DNA of 64,000 bases from Pictodentalium vernedei (taxonomy: Eukaryota; Mollusca; Scaphopoda; Dentaliida; Dentaliidae), in contig CM062296.1 of assembly GCA_031216915.1 (NCBI GenBank), positions 796,273,608-796,337,607 of the forward strand. The letters run 5' to 3'. Both the position numbers and the translations under genes were made by a program. The notes beneath the pieces were generated by a model, which made no database searches, was not told the origin of the DNA, and saw only the letters and a program-made list of their open reading frames with translations. Below, in pieces: positions 10,796 through 19,946 of this stretch; within the stretch, counting starts at the first letter, position 1; the number at the start of each line of letters is the position of its first letter.

Positions 10796-11425
10796 AATTA
10801 TGCTGCGAAGTGGAAGGTTTTCTCACGATGGTGTTGGGATCATTCTGTTGATATTTATGATCTCTACATTCCAGACATTACTAATTTTCTGGTCTACTTG
10901 TTTGACGAGACCTTAGATTAATTCCTAAGTGGAATTTAGCTTGGGTTCTTCAGGCTCCTAATAAGTATCCTGAACCTATTGTAATTAAGGCTCTTCCATC
11001 TTCAGACAGTCACAGGCCTTTGCTCCGTCCAGTTAGAGCTATACGTATTTACAAACATAGATCTGAGTTTATCAGAAAGGGACGTAAACATTTCTTTCTG
11101 TCTCTGCTGCCTAATAGAGGGGACATTACAGTCTATTCTATTGCAAGGTGGATTCAATTAACTATCTGTACTGCTTATGAAAAATTATCTTCAACTCAGC
11201 AGTCTGTGCTTAAGATTTCGGCACATGAAGTTAAGAGCGCCGTCTACATCTTGGGCATATGCTAGTAGTGTTGCTATTACAGATTTGATGAAGGCTGCAT
11301 ATTGGTCTCAGCCTTCCACATTCACAAAATTTTATCTTGCAAATATTGAGTCCATTTCTGGCGACCTGCATTGTTTAGGTCCGTTATCTGTTGCTCAGAA
11401 TGTCTTCCACTTAACAGTTGCAACT
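10560..11425 (+). pseudogene. Element A tyrosine recombinase pseudogene
   Basis: Homologous to the intact recombinases of B and C but with two internal deletions. After TTTGACGAGACC the sequence jumps to CTTAGATTAATTCC (near 10,910). After GGGTTCTTC it jumps to AGGCTCCTAATAAG (near 10,950). The second deletion removes the segment carrying the first catalytic arginine (SARRVSEL in B and C). An extra base after CATGAAGT also destroys the HxxR box frame (about 11,225). It ends at the conserved CAGAATGTC-CCACTTAAC near 11,415. Confidence 0.8.
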
Positions 11426-12013
11426 ATAGTTATGCAGGCTTTCTGTTCCGTCAGTGACTCTGTCCTGCTGCCCTCTTCCCTCTGGGGTATTTGACCCAGA
11501 GCAAGGGAAAGGGATGGTGTTCCCTTATAACACCTGTTTTATAGTGAAAAGCAAGGGAATACCTCCTCTGAAGTAAGTTATTCTGAGTCGTTCCCGGGGT
11601 AGTTTTAATTTGTAAAGCTAGTTTTTATCTCATTTATGTAATATTTTTAAAGTGTAGCTTGGTGTGAAACATTTGTATATGTCAAGTGTCATTCGAGCGC
11701 TGATATTCAATTCTCGGACACTTTTAAATGAGTATAAAGAGTCCCATTCTCTGGACTATCTTTATTTTATTGGCTTTCCTTTAAAAATTAGTATGATGGC
11801 TTATACTGGATGTTAATTGAGATCTTTGATGTTATTGTTGTGCTCAGTTACGGAATGGTATTGTGTCTTTCTTCTTTGGTATAAACAAGAAAGATACATG
11901 TAAAGCCTGTTTCTCCTTTTCTCCTGGAAGGGATAATTCTGTTTACATGTAATTGAGTCTACTGGACTTTCCTTTATGTCCTAGGCCCTCCAGCCTTTTT
12001 TCTATTCAACTAA

Positions 12014-12095
12014 GTCTGGGTCATTGGTACAGTATAAAAATGTTAAAAAATTTATAGTAATTTATATATTTTTTATACTTACCAATGATCCAGAC
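12014..12095 (+). other. Element A internal complementary region (ICR)
   Basis: 82 bp made of the reverse complement of the element's left end (28 bp, to ..GTATAAAAAT) joined to the reverse complement of the right end (54 bp, from GTTAAAAAATTTATAG). In DIRS elements this region is thought to template repair of the unequal ends during formation of a circular DNA intermediate. Only one substitution (GATCCAGAC for GACCCAGAC) separates it from the ICRs of B, C and D. Confidence 0.9.
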
Positions 12096-12170
12096 GGGGA
12101 TGGCCCTCCTATGAGTTGGGAACTCATACCTCCCCGCTGATTACATAACACTTACCAGGCACTGGCGGTA

Positions 12171-12260
12171 AGAATGAGGATTTTGGCTCCAATTTCTGAC
12201 TTCCTTGACACTGAGCATGCTCAGTGGATATAAAGTATGGAGGACCACATAGGACATATA
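12171..12260 (+). repeat. Element A, right ITR, proximal part
   Basis: Inverted copy of 5,780-5,869, starting AGAATGAGGA and including ACTGAGCATGCTCAGT (12,210-12,225). It is cut at ACATATA by element B. The distal part is at 19,370-19,508. Confidence 0.85.
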
Positions 12261-12461
12261 TTTTTATACTGTACCAATGACCCAGACTTAGCTGGTGCTA
12301 ACTCTAACAAAACCAGGGCCAAACACAAATTTTGCCCCCCAATCCCCAAAATTTGCATCCAAAACAAAAAGAAATCATGTCCTAAAGGACCTCCATACTA
12401 CGCCTCTACTGCGCATGCGCAGTGACGCAGACGTCCCGAAATTGGCGCCAATTATCATTCT
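12261..12461 (+). repeat. Element B, left ITR
   Basis: About 200 bp, inverted relative to 19,142-19,369 from TACCAATGACCC to ATCATTCT. The outermost 12 bp (ATTTTTATACTG) differ from the outermost ~40 bp of the right ITR, as in DIRS elements. It contains the palindrome ACTGCGCATGCGCAGT at 12,408-12,423. Confidence 0.9.
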
Positions 12462-13347
12462 CTGTTTGGCCCTTCATCAGTCAACATCTCACTGATCTTT
12501 GTGCTTGTAAATCTCAGTTTAAAGGATGCCAGACACGTAATTTTTGGAGAAAATGTGATTCTAAGGAGGATAGAAGGAGGAGAGGAAAAAGAAGTGACAA
12601 AAAATAATCAGGGCTGTACTTAAAATTTTTTGATGAAATTATGTTAAGTTGCCTATTTTCGAGGCATGGGCCTCTTGTTGTCATTCTTGCTAAATGTTGC
12701 ACTGCTTATTCAGTGTTTCCTCTCCCCTAGCCTTCTAAAGTCCCCCCTTGCAATTCTCCCATGCTTTTGGCATATTTTTGAGAAATTTCATTTCTAAAAT
12801 TTCCTGGGAGAGTTGCTTGGTTACAGAATGTTTTCTGTTATTTTCCCCATAGTTACGTTTTCACCCATGGGTGTATAACGTTTGTGTTCTGCTTCTTCCA
12901 TCTGATGTTCTGCAGATTCTCCCCTGGGAGTCTCTGTTTTGCATCAGATAGAGTGTAATTTGATGACTGATTCCGGGCCAGTTTTTTCAGTGCCTGGAGT
13001 CATGTTTTCTGGTGTTTTTACACTGTTTGTTTTCATTGGCAACAGCCTTTTTTGAGGGGGGCTGTTTGCCTTTGCTGTAGTTTATCTCACTATAAGATAC
13101 ATTTATATTATCCGTAAGTGTCTCATTAATTATTTAATATAAATTTTAAATTTTTGACCACACTTTGCCATCGGATCCATCGGGGCTCAACGTTACTTTT
13201 CAGCAACTTGGGCTTCGCTGAAAAAATATTTTTTCCAAATTATTTTGATTTGCAATTGTTTTTTCATTTATTAATGGATCATGTTATTATGTATCTTTGT
13301 GTCAGGGGTTTTTGCGAGTAACTAGGACTTATTGTTGTTCTTTCACA
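12462..13347 (+). other. Element B 5' leader (no gene)
   Basis: This ~890-bp leader runs from the left ITR to the gag ATG. It is shared with C (20,920-21,808) and, more distantly, with A, D and E. No long frame is present. Landmarks conserved between copies are TCTCCCATGCTTTTGGCAT, TCTGATGTTCTGCAG and GGATCCAT-GGGGCTCAACGTTACTTTTCAG. It is probably the transcribed leader; I see no clear TATA box. Confidence 0.6.
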
Positions 13348-15339
13348 ATGAAGGGACGTTGTTCAAATTGTAATAGGAAGAAATCTTCCTCTGACTTTCA
13401 TGATCATTGTATTAATTGTAGTCAGTGTTCTCGCATTAATCCCTGTGCTATATGTGAATATTGGGATGAGAAACATTGGAAACGTGTGTCACGATATGTT
13501 GTTTCTGGAGAAAGGGCGATGCCGGCTCTTTCTCCGCAAGGTCACTCTACTCTCTCAGTTTCTATTTCAGAGGAACCAGAACAGGGTGATGTTTCCATGT
13601 TATCTTCTACAAGTGTGCGTCCGTCGTCACAAATGAATTCAGAGCTAGCGGCAAAAGTGCTCATGGAGATTAGACAAATGTCGTCCGCTAGCTCACCCGG
13701 TGTAGCGTCCATTCACCGAATGGTTCGGCAGCCGGGTTCGTCCGATGCAGTCCAAGAGGAAGTTTTGGGTGATGCGAGCACTATAAACATAATAGATGCA
13801 CACCCAGTGACGGCGGATAGTAAGCGAGAACGGGGGAAGCCTTTGAGTCCGGTTCCTAGCTCGTCCAGGTCCAGCTGGGCCGCGAGCGAGAGAGGCCCCT
13901 CTCTCGTACAACAACATCTGGGACCAGATGTTGTGGTACAAAATGTGTCTTTAGCGGAGCATACGTCCGTCGCTCGGGACGCTCCATTGTATAAGCAGTC
14001 CGCAGAGACTGTTAAGGCTTCCTCTTCTCGTCAGCGCACACGACCGCACCTTGGCTGCGTGACCGCCGATATATTACCAGCTTTGCCGATCAAGGATTCT
14101 TCGGCGACCAGGTCACACCATCCGGCAGCCAGGGATTCGAGACCGATGGACTCCGGACATTCGCATAGGAAAAGTATGCGGGAGCCATCTGATGCGGAGC
14201 TGCCCTCGGCGAAGCAGCGAAAGACTGCGCCTCCGCAGGTCTCGACGCCGGACATTCTTGTGCAGATAGCACAGCTTATCGCAGCATCCCAGCAGCCGAC
14301 AGAAACGGTGTCGGATCGAGAATTATCCAACGGCGCTGGGTCGGTACGCTCCGCCGAAGCATCGGGGGCGGACGACCGGGAACATCATGAGGTCCGACCG
14401 GATGGTGAAAGGGATATGGATGACTTGGAGCTATCCCTTTCGGAACAACATAAAGCTGCCGTGGACTTCATTCGGCACTTTCTCCCTCAAGTTGTTCCGT
14501 CGGGCCAGACTGCTGCGCTTCCGGACAAGAGAATTATAGCGTCATTGGACTCTGAATTTTTTGAGCGGTTCAGGGACATCGCTCCCGAGTTTCCGTCGCA
14601 GTCCAATAATGTTGCAAGAACATTTGAACTATTGAACGACGCTATATTTAAACTTGCTTCCAGGACGGGGAAAGCAGGTTTCTTGTCCGCTAATACTCTC
14701 AGCCTGCCTTTCATTAATGCAAGGAATAAATTCGATACGGCAGGACAGGGTATTCCGAGAGTTCTTCTGCGTATGGACGACGAGGCGGAAGACTTAGAGC
14801 TATCATTACCGTCGTCAGCTTCTATTCCAACCGGGGTGTTGGAAACAGCTATTGCGTCTAACAGAGCCAATTTAGATGCCTTATCTTACGCAGATCACCT
14901 TACTAAGGCGTTATCGCTGCGCCTTCAGGGGAAAGAGTTTCAGGATATACAATCCTCTTTAAGACTTCTTTCAAGGGCAGTAGCTTATTCCACGTGTAAC
15001 TCCGCCCTTTCAGTGGCAAATCTGGAGTTGGTTAGACGTGACGCAGCCCTAGCTACATCCACACTAGTGGATTCTAAGGTGAAGAACTCTCTTAGAGTCG
15101 CTTCGGTCTCAGGAGAACTTCTCTTTGACGGCAAGCTTTCCGCTATTTATGATAAAATTACAAAGAAAGCTAAGGATTCTCTGTTGTTCAAATCTGCTCC
15201 TAAGAAGTCGGATACAGCAGACACGAATAAGACAGGCACTTCTGGGTCTAATGCGCCCAAGAGAGGTTCCTATAGAGGTTCCGGTGCGTCCTCTTGGTCT
15301 TATTCGAGAGACCGTCAGGATAGCGACTCTCGTTCGTGA
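13348..15339 (+). CDS. Element B gag (structural protein)
   Basis: 663 codons. The ATG at 13,348 (MKGRCSNCNRKK) is chosen because the same ATG begins the frame in C (21,809). Upstream in-frame codons have no ATG. The N-terminus is cysteine-rich with three CxxC pairs within about 35 residues (CSNC, CINCSQC, CAIC), suggesting a small zinc-binding module. A long serine/proline/arginine-rich low-complexity region follows, and then a more ordered region from about residue 360 (DLELSLSEQHKAAVDF). The stop at 15,337 is TGA where C has GGA. Without it the frame would run 37 codons further to 15,450, through an arginine/glycine-rich tail. B therefore lacks that tail. It overlaps pol in the +1 frame. 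Confidence 0.85.
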   Translation: MKGRCSNCNRKKSSSDFHDHCINCSQCSRINPCAICEYWDEKHWKRVSRYVVSGERAMPALSPQGHSTLSVSISEEPEQGDVSMLSSTSVRPSSQMNSELAAKVLMEIRQMSSASSPGVASIHRMVRQPGSSDAVQEEVLGDASTINIIDAHPVTADSKRERGKPLSPVPSSSRSSWAASERGPSLVQQHLGPDVVVQNVSLAEHTSVARDAPLYKQSAETVKASSSRQRTRPHLGCVTADILPALPIKDSSATRSHHPAARDSRPMDSGHSHRKSMREPSDAELPSAKQRKTAPPQVSTPDILVQIAQLIAASQQPTETVSDRELSNGAGSVRSAEASGADDREHHEVRPDGERDMDDLELSLSEQHKAAVDFIRHFLPQVVPSGQTAALPDKRIIASLDSEFFERFRDIAPEFPSQSNNVARTFELLNDAIFKLASRTGKAGFLSANTLSLPFINARNKFDTAGQGIPRVLLRMDDEAEDLELSLPSSASIPTGVLETAIASNRANLDALSYADHLTKALSLRLQGKEFQDIQSSLRLLSRAVAYSTCNSALSVANLELVRRDAALATSTLVDSKVKNSLRVASVSGELLFDGKLSAIYDKITKKAKDSLLFKSAPKKSDTADTNKTGTSGSNAPKRGSYRGSGASSWSYSRDRQDSDSRS

Positions 15340-17434
15340 CGTCCTTCAGGCCGGGACAATCGGTCGGACGCCCCGAGGTCGACGGGGCAAGGTGCGGGCC
15401 GTGGAAGACGTGGTTTCTCCTACCGCAGGCCTCACAGGTCCAGGAGGTGATGGCTTAAACCTCTATCGCGTTCCGGTTGGCGGAAGGTTGTCGAGCTTTT
15501 CACAAGAATGGGCGTCGATTACGGACGACCCTTGGGTGAGAGGAGTGACTTCGGAAGGTCTAAAGATATCCTTCAAACGAAAGCCTCCATTAACTCGAAG
15601 TCCAAAGTGGACTCATCTTCCGTCAAATCCGCAGAAAAGAGACGCTCTGTTATCAGAGGTGCAGTCTCTTTTAATGAAGAACGCGGTAGAGGTCGTAGAA
15701 AACCAGGAATTTCCGGGATTTTACAGCCATCTGTTTCTGGTTTCGAAACCAGACGGCTCGTTCCGTCCAGTCATAGATTTGAGCTGGATAAACAAGCTGA
15801 TCGTCGCTCCGAAGTTTTATATGGAGACGATTCGATCGGTCAGAGCGAGTATTCGGGTGAACGATTATGCAACGAGCATAGATCTCAAGGATGCGTACTT
15901 TCACGTCATGGTACATCCGACATTCCGAAAGTATCTACGCTTCGCAGTCCTAGGAGTGGTGTATCAATTCCGGGCGATGTGCTTCGGATTGAATCTAGCA
16001 CCCTGGGTTTTCACTCGGGTAATGAACTCGGTAATTATCTACTTCCGAGCTCATTCGTCTGCGGTAACGTCGGCCTACCTGGACGACATTCTTCAGAGGT
16101 ACGGAAATGAGTTAACGCTTCAGAACGATGTTCAGAATCTTCTTCTATTGCTCCGACGTCTCGGTTTTATAGTAAATGAAGAGAAGTCGGATCTGATCAT
16201 TCACTCATCTGGGAATGAGCTTCGAGACGCACAACAATCTCGTTTGTCTGCCGTTAACCAGAGCAAAATTAGTCAGTTGTTACGCTCGCTATTGTCTGCA
16301 CGCAGACAAAGTCACGGTGAGAGAATTTATGAGACATAGGTCTGTGCGGAGCCGCCGCGGATCTCATTCCGATGGGGCGGTTACGCACACGTCCTCTTCA
16401 AATTTTCTTGACTCAGAATTGGAGTGTGAAAATTCATTCGCTCGATGTAGACGTTCTCTTGTCAGATCAAGTGAAACAAGAGATTCAGACTTGGGCAAAC
16501 ATTCAGTGGTTAACTCAGGGAGTTCCGCTGCAGTTGCCGGATCCGAGTTTTACCGTTATGACGGATGCCAGTCAAACAGGTTGGGGTGCATCATTAATCC
16601 CAACGGATTCGAGATGCCAGGGTGTTTGGGATCCGCAATTCCTGTGCAAGCACATAAACATCAAGGAAATGATGTCAATTTGGCTTGCGTTACGTCACTG
16701 GATGGACATTATTCACGATGCTCATGTCCAAATCCTATCCGACAATACGACAGTAGTGGCGTATATACGGAATCAGGGAGGCACTCATTCAGTTCCGTTG
16801 TTCAATCTAACGGAAAGAATCCTTCTGTTTGCGCTAGAACATCACATTCTTCTTTCGATCTGTCACATACCGGGTCGTCTAAATGTGCTAGCAGACTCCC
16901 TTTCACGAAAGGGTCGCTTGTTGCCGTCGGAGTGGACTCTCAACAAACAAGTATTCAATATTCAATCAGATTTGCTACCAATGGGAACGGCCAATGATAG
17001 ACTTATTTGCGACACATCTCAACAATCAGTTGCAGACGTATGTGTCTCCGTGTCCAGATCCAAGAGCATTTGCAGTAGACGCTCTGTCGATCCCTTGGGA
17101 CGGAATGATAGGATATGCGTATCCTCCAGCGCCGTTAATTCAACAAGTATTGCTAAAGATAAAACGATCTCAATGCAAGATTCTGTTGGTAGCATCTCTG
17201 TCGCCACAGAGACCGTGGATAAATCTACTCAGGTGTCTGTTGTGGGACCTACCGCGGAAGCTTCCTCCACGGGAGGATCTTCTTTCGCTGGGGAAATCGC
17301 GCCAACTCCATCACAACCCGCAAGGTCTCAACCTTCACGTTTTTCCGTTGTGCGGTCCTTCTTGCATGGCAAGCACTTTACAGGACGAGCAGTGGACGCG
17401 ATTTCTAACTGTAGGAGGACCTCCTCTTCGCTAA
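15149..17434 (+). pseudogene. Element B pol: RT, RNase H, MT-like (three indels)
   Basis: Pol overlaps the end of gag and extends into the recombinase gene. RT fingers/palm read FYSHLFLVSKPDGSFRPVIDLSW, then SIDLKDAYFHV, then the catalytic box YLDDILQR (16,076-16,087). RNase H follows with MTDASQTGWG, NIKEMMSIWLALRHW, LSDNTTVVAYIRNQ and HIPGRLNVLADSLSR, giving the D-E-D-D set. The last part (16,994-17,434; DLFATHLNNQLQTYVS, VDALSI-WDG, YPPAPLIQQVLLKI) matches the region called methyltransferase-like in DIRS elements. Compared with C, B has lost 11 bp near 16,197 and 2 bp near 16,336, and has a 7-bp duplication near 16,957. It is thus read in three frames and is inactive as it stands. Confidence 0.85.
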
Positions 17435-18390
17435 ACTATGCGGCTAAGTGGAAGGTTTTTCGTCGTTGTTGTAGGGATCATTCTGTAGATATATTCGATC
17501 CCTCTATACCAGACATTGCAAACTTTCTAGCATACTTGTTTGACAAAATCAAACTGCAGCCTGTTACTATAAAGGGTTATAGATCTATGTTATCTGATAC
17601 CTATGCACATCATGATAGTTTACAAATTGGATCTAATGTCTCTTTATCTAAGTTGGTTAGAAACTTTTCGATAAATAGACCCAGAACTCTTAGATTAATT
17701 CCTAAGTGGAATTTAGCTTGGGTTCTTCTTAAATTGAAGGAAAAGCCATTTGAACCTCTTGGGACAGTAGATTTCAAATTCTTATCTTATAAGACAGCTT
17801 TTCTCTTAGCTTTCTCTTCTGCTAGAAGAGTCAGTGAGCTTCATGCACTATCGGTGGATGATTCTCATTATCGTAGTGTTGGGAACACTATCACCTTCAC
17901 TACTAATGTGAGTTTTTTAGCTAAGAATCAGGCTCCTAATAAATATCCGGAACCTATTGTTATTAAGGCTCTTCCATCTTCAGACGGGCGTAGGCCTTTA
18001 CTCTGTCCTGTTAGAGCATTACGTATCTATAAACAGAGATCTCAGTTTATCAGAAAGGGACGGAAACGTTTCTTTCTGTCTTTGATGCCTAATAGAAAGG
18101 ACATTTCAGTCCATTCTATTGCTAGATGGATTCAATTAACTATCCGTACTGCTTATGAAGATTTATCTTCTTCTCAGCAGTCTGTGCTTAAGATTTCTGC
18201 TCATGAAGTAAGAGCTCTTTCTACTTCCTGGGCTTATGCTAATAGTGTTGCTATTACAGATTTAATGAAGGCTGCTTATTGGTCTCAGCCATCCACATTT
18301 ACGAATTTTTATCTCAGAAATATTGAGTCCATTTCTGGAGACCTGCATTGTTTAGGTCCGTTATCTGTTGCTCAGAATGTCGTTCACTAA
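17173..18390 (+). CDS. Element B tyrosine recombinase (YR)
   Basis: 405 codons from the ATG at 17,173, which is conserved in C. An in-frame ATG at 16,981 would add 64 codons. The protein would join a circular DNA copy of the element to the chromosome, in place of an integrase. It has the tyrosine recombinase catalytic set: arginine 219 in SARRVSEL, histidine 344 and arginine 347 in HEVRALSTSWAY, and tyrosine 380 in FTNFYLR. A SAM-like core-binding half (about residues 85-180) precedes them. The frame is -1 relative to pol, which it overlaps. No stop or frameshift is visible, so this is one of two possibly functional recombinases here. Confidence 0.9.
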   Translation: MQDSVGSISVATETVDKSTQVSVVGPTAEASSTGGSSFAGEIAPTPSQPARSQPSRFSVVRSFLHGKHFTGRAVDAISNCRRTSSSLNYAAKWKVFRRCCRDHSVDIFDPSIPDIANFLAYLFDKIKLQPVTIKGYRSMLSDTYAHHDSLQIGSNVSLSKLVRNFSINRPRTLRLIPKWNLAWVLLKLKEKPFEPLGTVDFKFLSYKTAFLLAFSSARRVSELHALSVDDSHYRSVGNTITFTTNVSFLAKNQAPNKYPEPIVIKALPSSDGRRPLLCPVRALRIYKQRSQFIRKGRKRFFLSLMPNRKDISVHSIARWIQLTIRTAYEDLSSSQQSVLKISAHEVRALSTSWAYANSVAITDLMKAAYWSQPSTFTNFYLRNIESISGDLHCLGPLSVAQNVVH

Positions 18391-18984
18391 ACAGTTGCAA
18401 CTATAGTTATGCAGGCTTTCTGTTCCGGCAGTGACTCCGTCCGGCTGCCCTCTTCGCTCTGGGCTATTTGACCCAGGGGAAGGGGGGGGGGGGGTTCCCT
18501 TAGGTCACCTGCTTTATAGTGAAAAGCAAGGGAATGCCTCCTCCAAGTCAGTATTTCTGAGTCGCTTCCGGGATGGTTTTAAAGTGTAATATTAATGTTA
18601 AATTTCATTCATGTCTTATTTTTAAAGTGTAGCTCGGTGTGAAGCATTTGTATATGTCAAGTGTCAAACGGGCTTTAATATACAATACTCGGACACTTTT
18701 AAATGACTATAAAGAGTCTCAATTCTCTGGACTACTTTATTTATTGGCTTGCTTTAAAAATAATTAGTATAAGGGTTATACTGGATGTTAATAGAGAACA
18801 TGAATGTTATTGTGCTCAATTATTAAGGGTAGTGTATCTTTCTAATTTAATATTAAATAAGAAAGATACATGTAAAGCCTAATACTCCTTTTCTCCTTAA
18901 GGGGTTACCTCTTTACTATATAGTTGAGCTTATTGGATTTTCCTCTATGTCCTAGGCCCTCCAGCCTGTTTACTATTCAGCTAA
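18391..18984 (+). other. Element B 3' untranslated region with poly(G) tract
   Basis: About 600 bp between the YR stop and the ICR with no frame. A G-run (about 18,481-18,494) follows GACCCAGGGG. The same position is G-rich in C (about 26,940-26,957), D (31,154-31,180) and E (42,937-42,951) but not in A, so it is a hypervariable homopolymer within the family. No clear AATAAA signal is assigned. Confidence 0.55.
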
Positions 18985-19066
18985 GTCTGGGTCATTGGTA
19001 CAGTATAAAAATGTTAAAAAATTTATAGTAATTTATATATTTTTTATACTTACCAATGACCCAGAC
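18985..19066 (+). other. Element B ICR
   Basis: 82 bp. 18,985-19,012 is the reverse complement of the left end and 19,013-19,066 is the reverse complement of the right end. The implied circle junction, read on the other strand, is TTTTTTAAC joined to ATTTTTATACTG. Identical to the ICRs of C and D. Confidence 0.93.
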
Positions 19067-19141
19067 GGGGATGGCCCTCCCTGGAGTTGGGAACTCTTGC
19101 CTCCCCGCTGAGTACATAGCGCTGACCAGGCACTGCCAGTA

Positions 19142-19369
19142 AGAATGATAATTGGCGCCAATTTCGGGACGTCTGCGTCACTGCGCATGCGCAGTAGAGG
19201 CGTAGTATGGAGGTCCTTTAGGACATGATTTCTTTTTGTTTTGGATGCAAATTTTGGGGATTGGGGGGCAAAATTTGTGTTTGGCCCTGGTTTTGTTAGA
19301 GTTAACACCAGCTAAGTCTGGGTCATTGGTAAATATAAAAAATATATAAATTACTATAAATTTTTTAAC
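19142..19369 (+). repeat. Element B, right ITR
   Basis: Inverted copy of 12,261-12,461 plus a right-specific terminus ending CTATAAATTTTTTAAC. It holds the palindrome at 19,180-19,195. The next bases (ATTTTGGGG) return to element A's ITR. Confidence 0.9.
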
Positions 19370-19508
19370 ATTTTGGGGATTTTGATGCAAATTTTGGGGA
19401 TTGGGGGCAAAATTTGTGTTTGGCCCTAGAATTTTAAGAGTTAGCACCAGCTAAGTCTGGGTCATTGGTAAGTACAAAAAATATATAAATTACTATAAAT
19501 TTTTTAAC
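19370..19508 (+). repeat. Element A, right ITR, distal part
   Basis: Continues the ITR cut at 12,260: GGGATTTTGATGCAAA, then GGCAAAATTTGTGTTTGGCCCT, ending at CTATAAATTTTTTAAC (19,508). It is followed by host-side TTTCATTC. Confidence 0.85.
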
Positions 19509-19744
19509 TTTCATTCTTTTTTTTTCATATTTTTCTTCAAATGTTTTTTGACTGCATAATAATAACAATAATAATGTTATCTGCTTTGTGTATTAGGCTG
19601 AATAAAAGGGTTACTGTTTCGATTTCGTAACATAATGACCAAAATCTGAAAGCGCTATTTGAGAAAAATATTCCATTTTCATACTTTTTAAAAAAATTTT
19701 CTTCAAAAAAAAAATGTAAAGAAGAATGAAAATCGAATGGTAAT
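19509..19744. repeat. Possible small foldback element between A and D
   Basis: The first ~30 bp (TTTCATTCTTTTTTTTTCAT, then CTTCAAA) are roughly inverted at 19,700-19,738 (CTTCAAAAAAAAAATGTAAA, then GAAGAATGAAAATCG). This 236-bp stretch separates DIRS elements A and D and holds no gene. The inverted match is low-complexity, so the call is tentative. Confidence 0.35.
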
Positions 19745-19946
19745 ATTTTTATACTGTACCAATGACCCAGACTTAGCTGGTGCTAACTCTTAAAAATATA
19801 GGGCCAAACACAAATTTTGCCCCCCAATCCCCAAAATTTGCATCTAAAACCAAAGAAAACATGTCCTGAATGGCCCTCCACACTTCACCTCTACTGCGCA
19901 TGCGCAGTGTCAAGGACGTCCCGAAATTGGCGCCATTAATCATTCT
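19745..19946 (+). repeat. Element D, left ITR
   Basis: Begins ATTTTTATACTGTACCAATG and ends CATTCT. Inverted partner 31,822-32,049. Palindrome ACTGCGCATGCGCAGT at 19,893-19,908. It shares the variant GAATGGCCCTCCACACTTCA with E's left ITR. Confidence 0.9.

Larger units (their letters stand above)
12261..19369 (+). mobile_element. DIRS-type retrotransposon B (young, nearly intact)
   Basis: 7.1 kb with left ITR, gag, pol, overlapping tyrosine recombinase, ICR and right ITR. The two ITRs share variants private to this copy (GACGCAGACGTCCC on both sides). There is no LTR, protease or integrase. The recombinase is open and the gag frame is nearly complete. Pol carries three small indels relative to C. 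The left end TTTTTATACTG and right end TTTTTTAAC fit exactly within A's ITR. Confidence 0.92.
5700..19508 (+). mobile_element. DIRS-type retrotransposon A, split by element B
   Basis: A runs from 5,700 to about 12,260 and resumes at about 19,370-19,508. The intervening 12,261-19,369 is the younger element B, inserted inside A's right ITR. Evidence: A's left ITR predicts that ACATATA should be followed by TTTTTGGGATTTTGATGC; the first half stops at 12,260 and the second half appears at 19,370. The order of parts is left ITR, gag, pol, YR, ICR, right ITR. All coding parts are broken. A is the most diverged of elements A-E. Confidence 0.85.

Noticed and set aside
13693-14870. Minus-strand open frames across gag of B and C
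   Set aside because: Mirror readings of the gag coding strand, with no recognisable domain.
15508-16110. Long alternative frames over RT in B and C (also 16,215-16,997, 24,390-25,550 and 9,656-10,555)
   Set aside because: They overlap the RT/RNase H frame in another phase and contain no motifs. They are open because the serine-rich alternative reading of this composition avoids stops.
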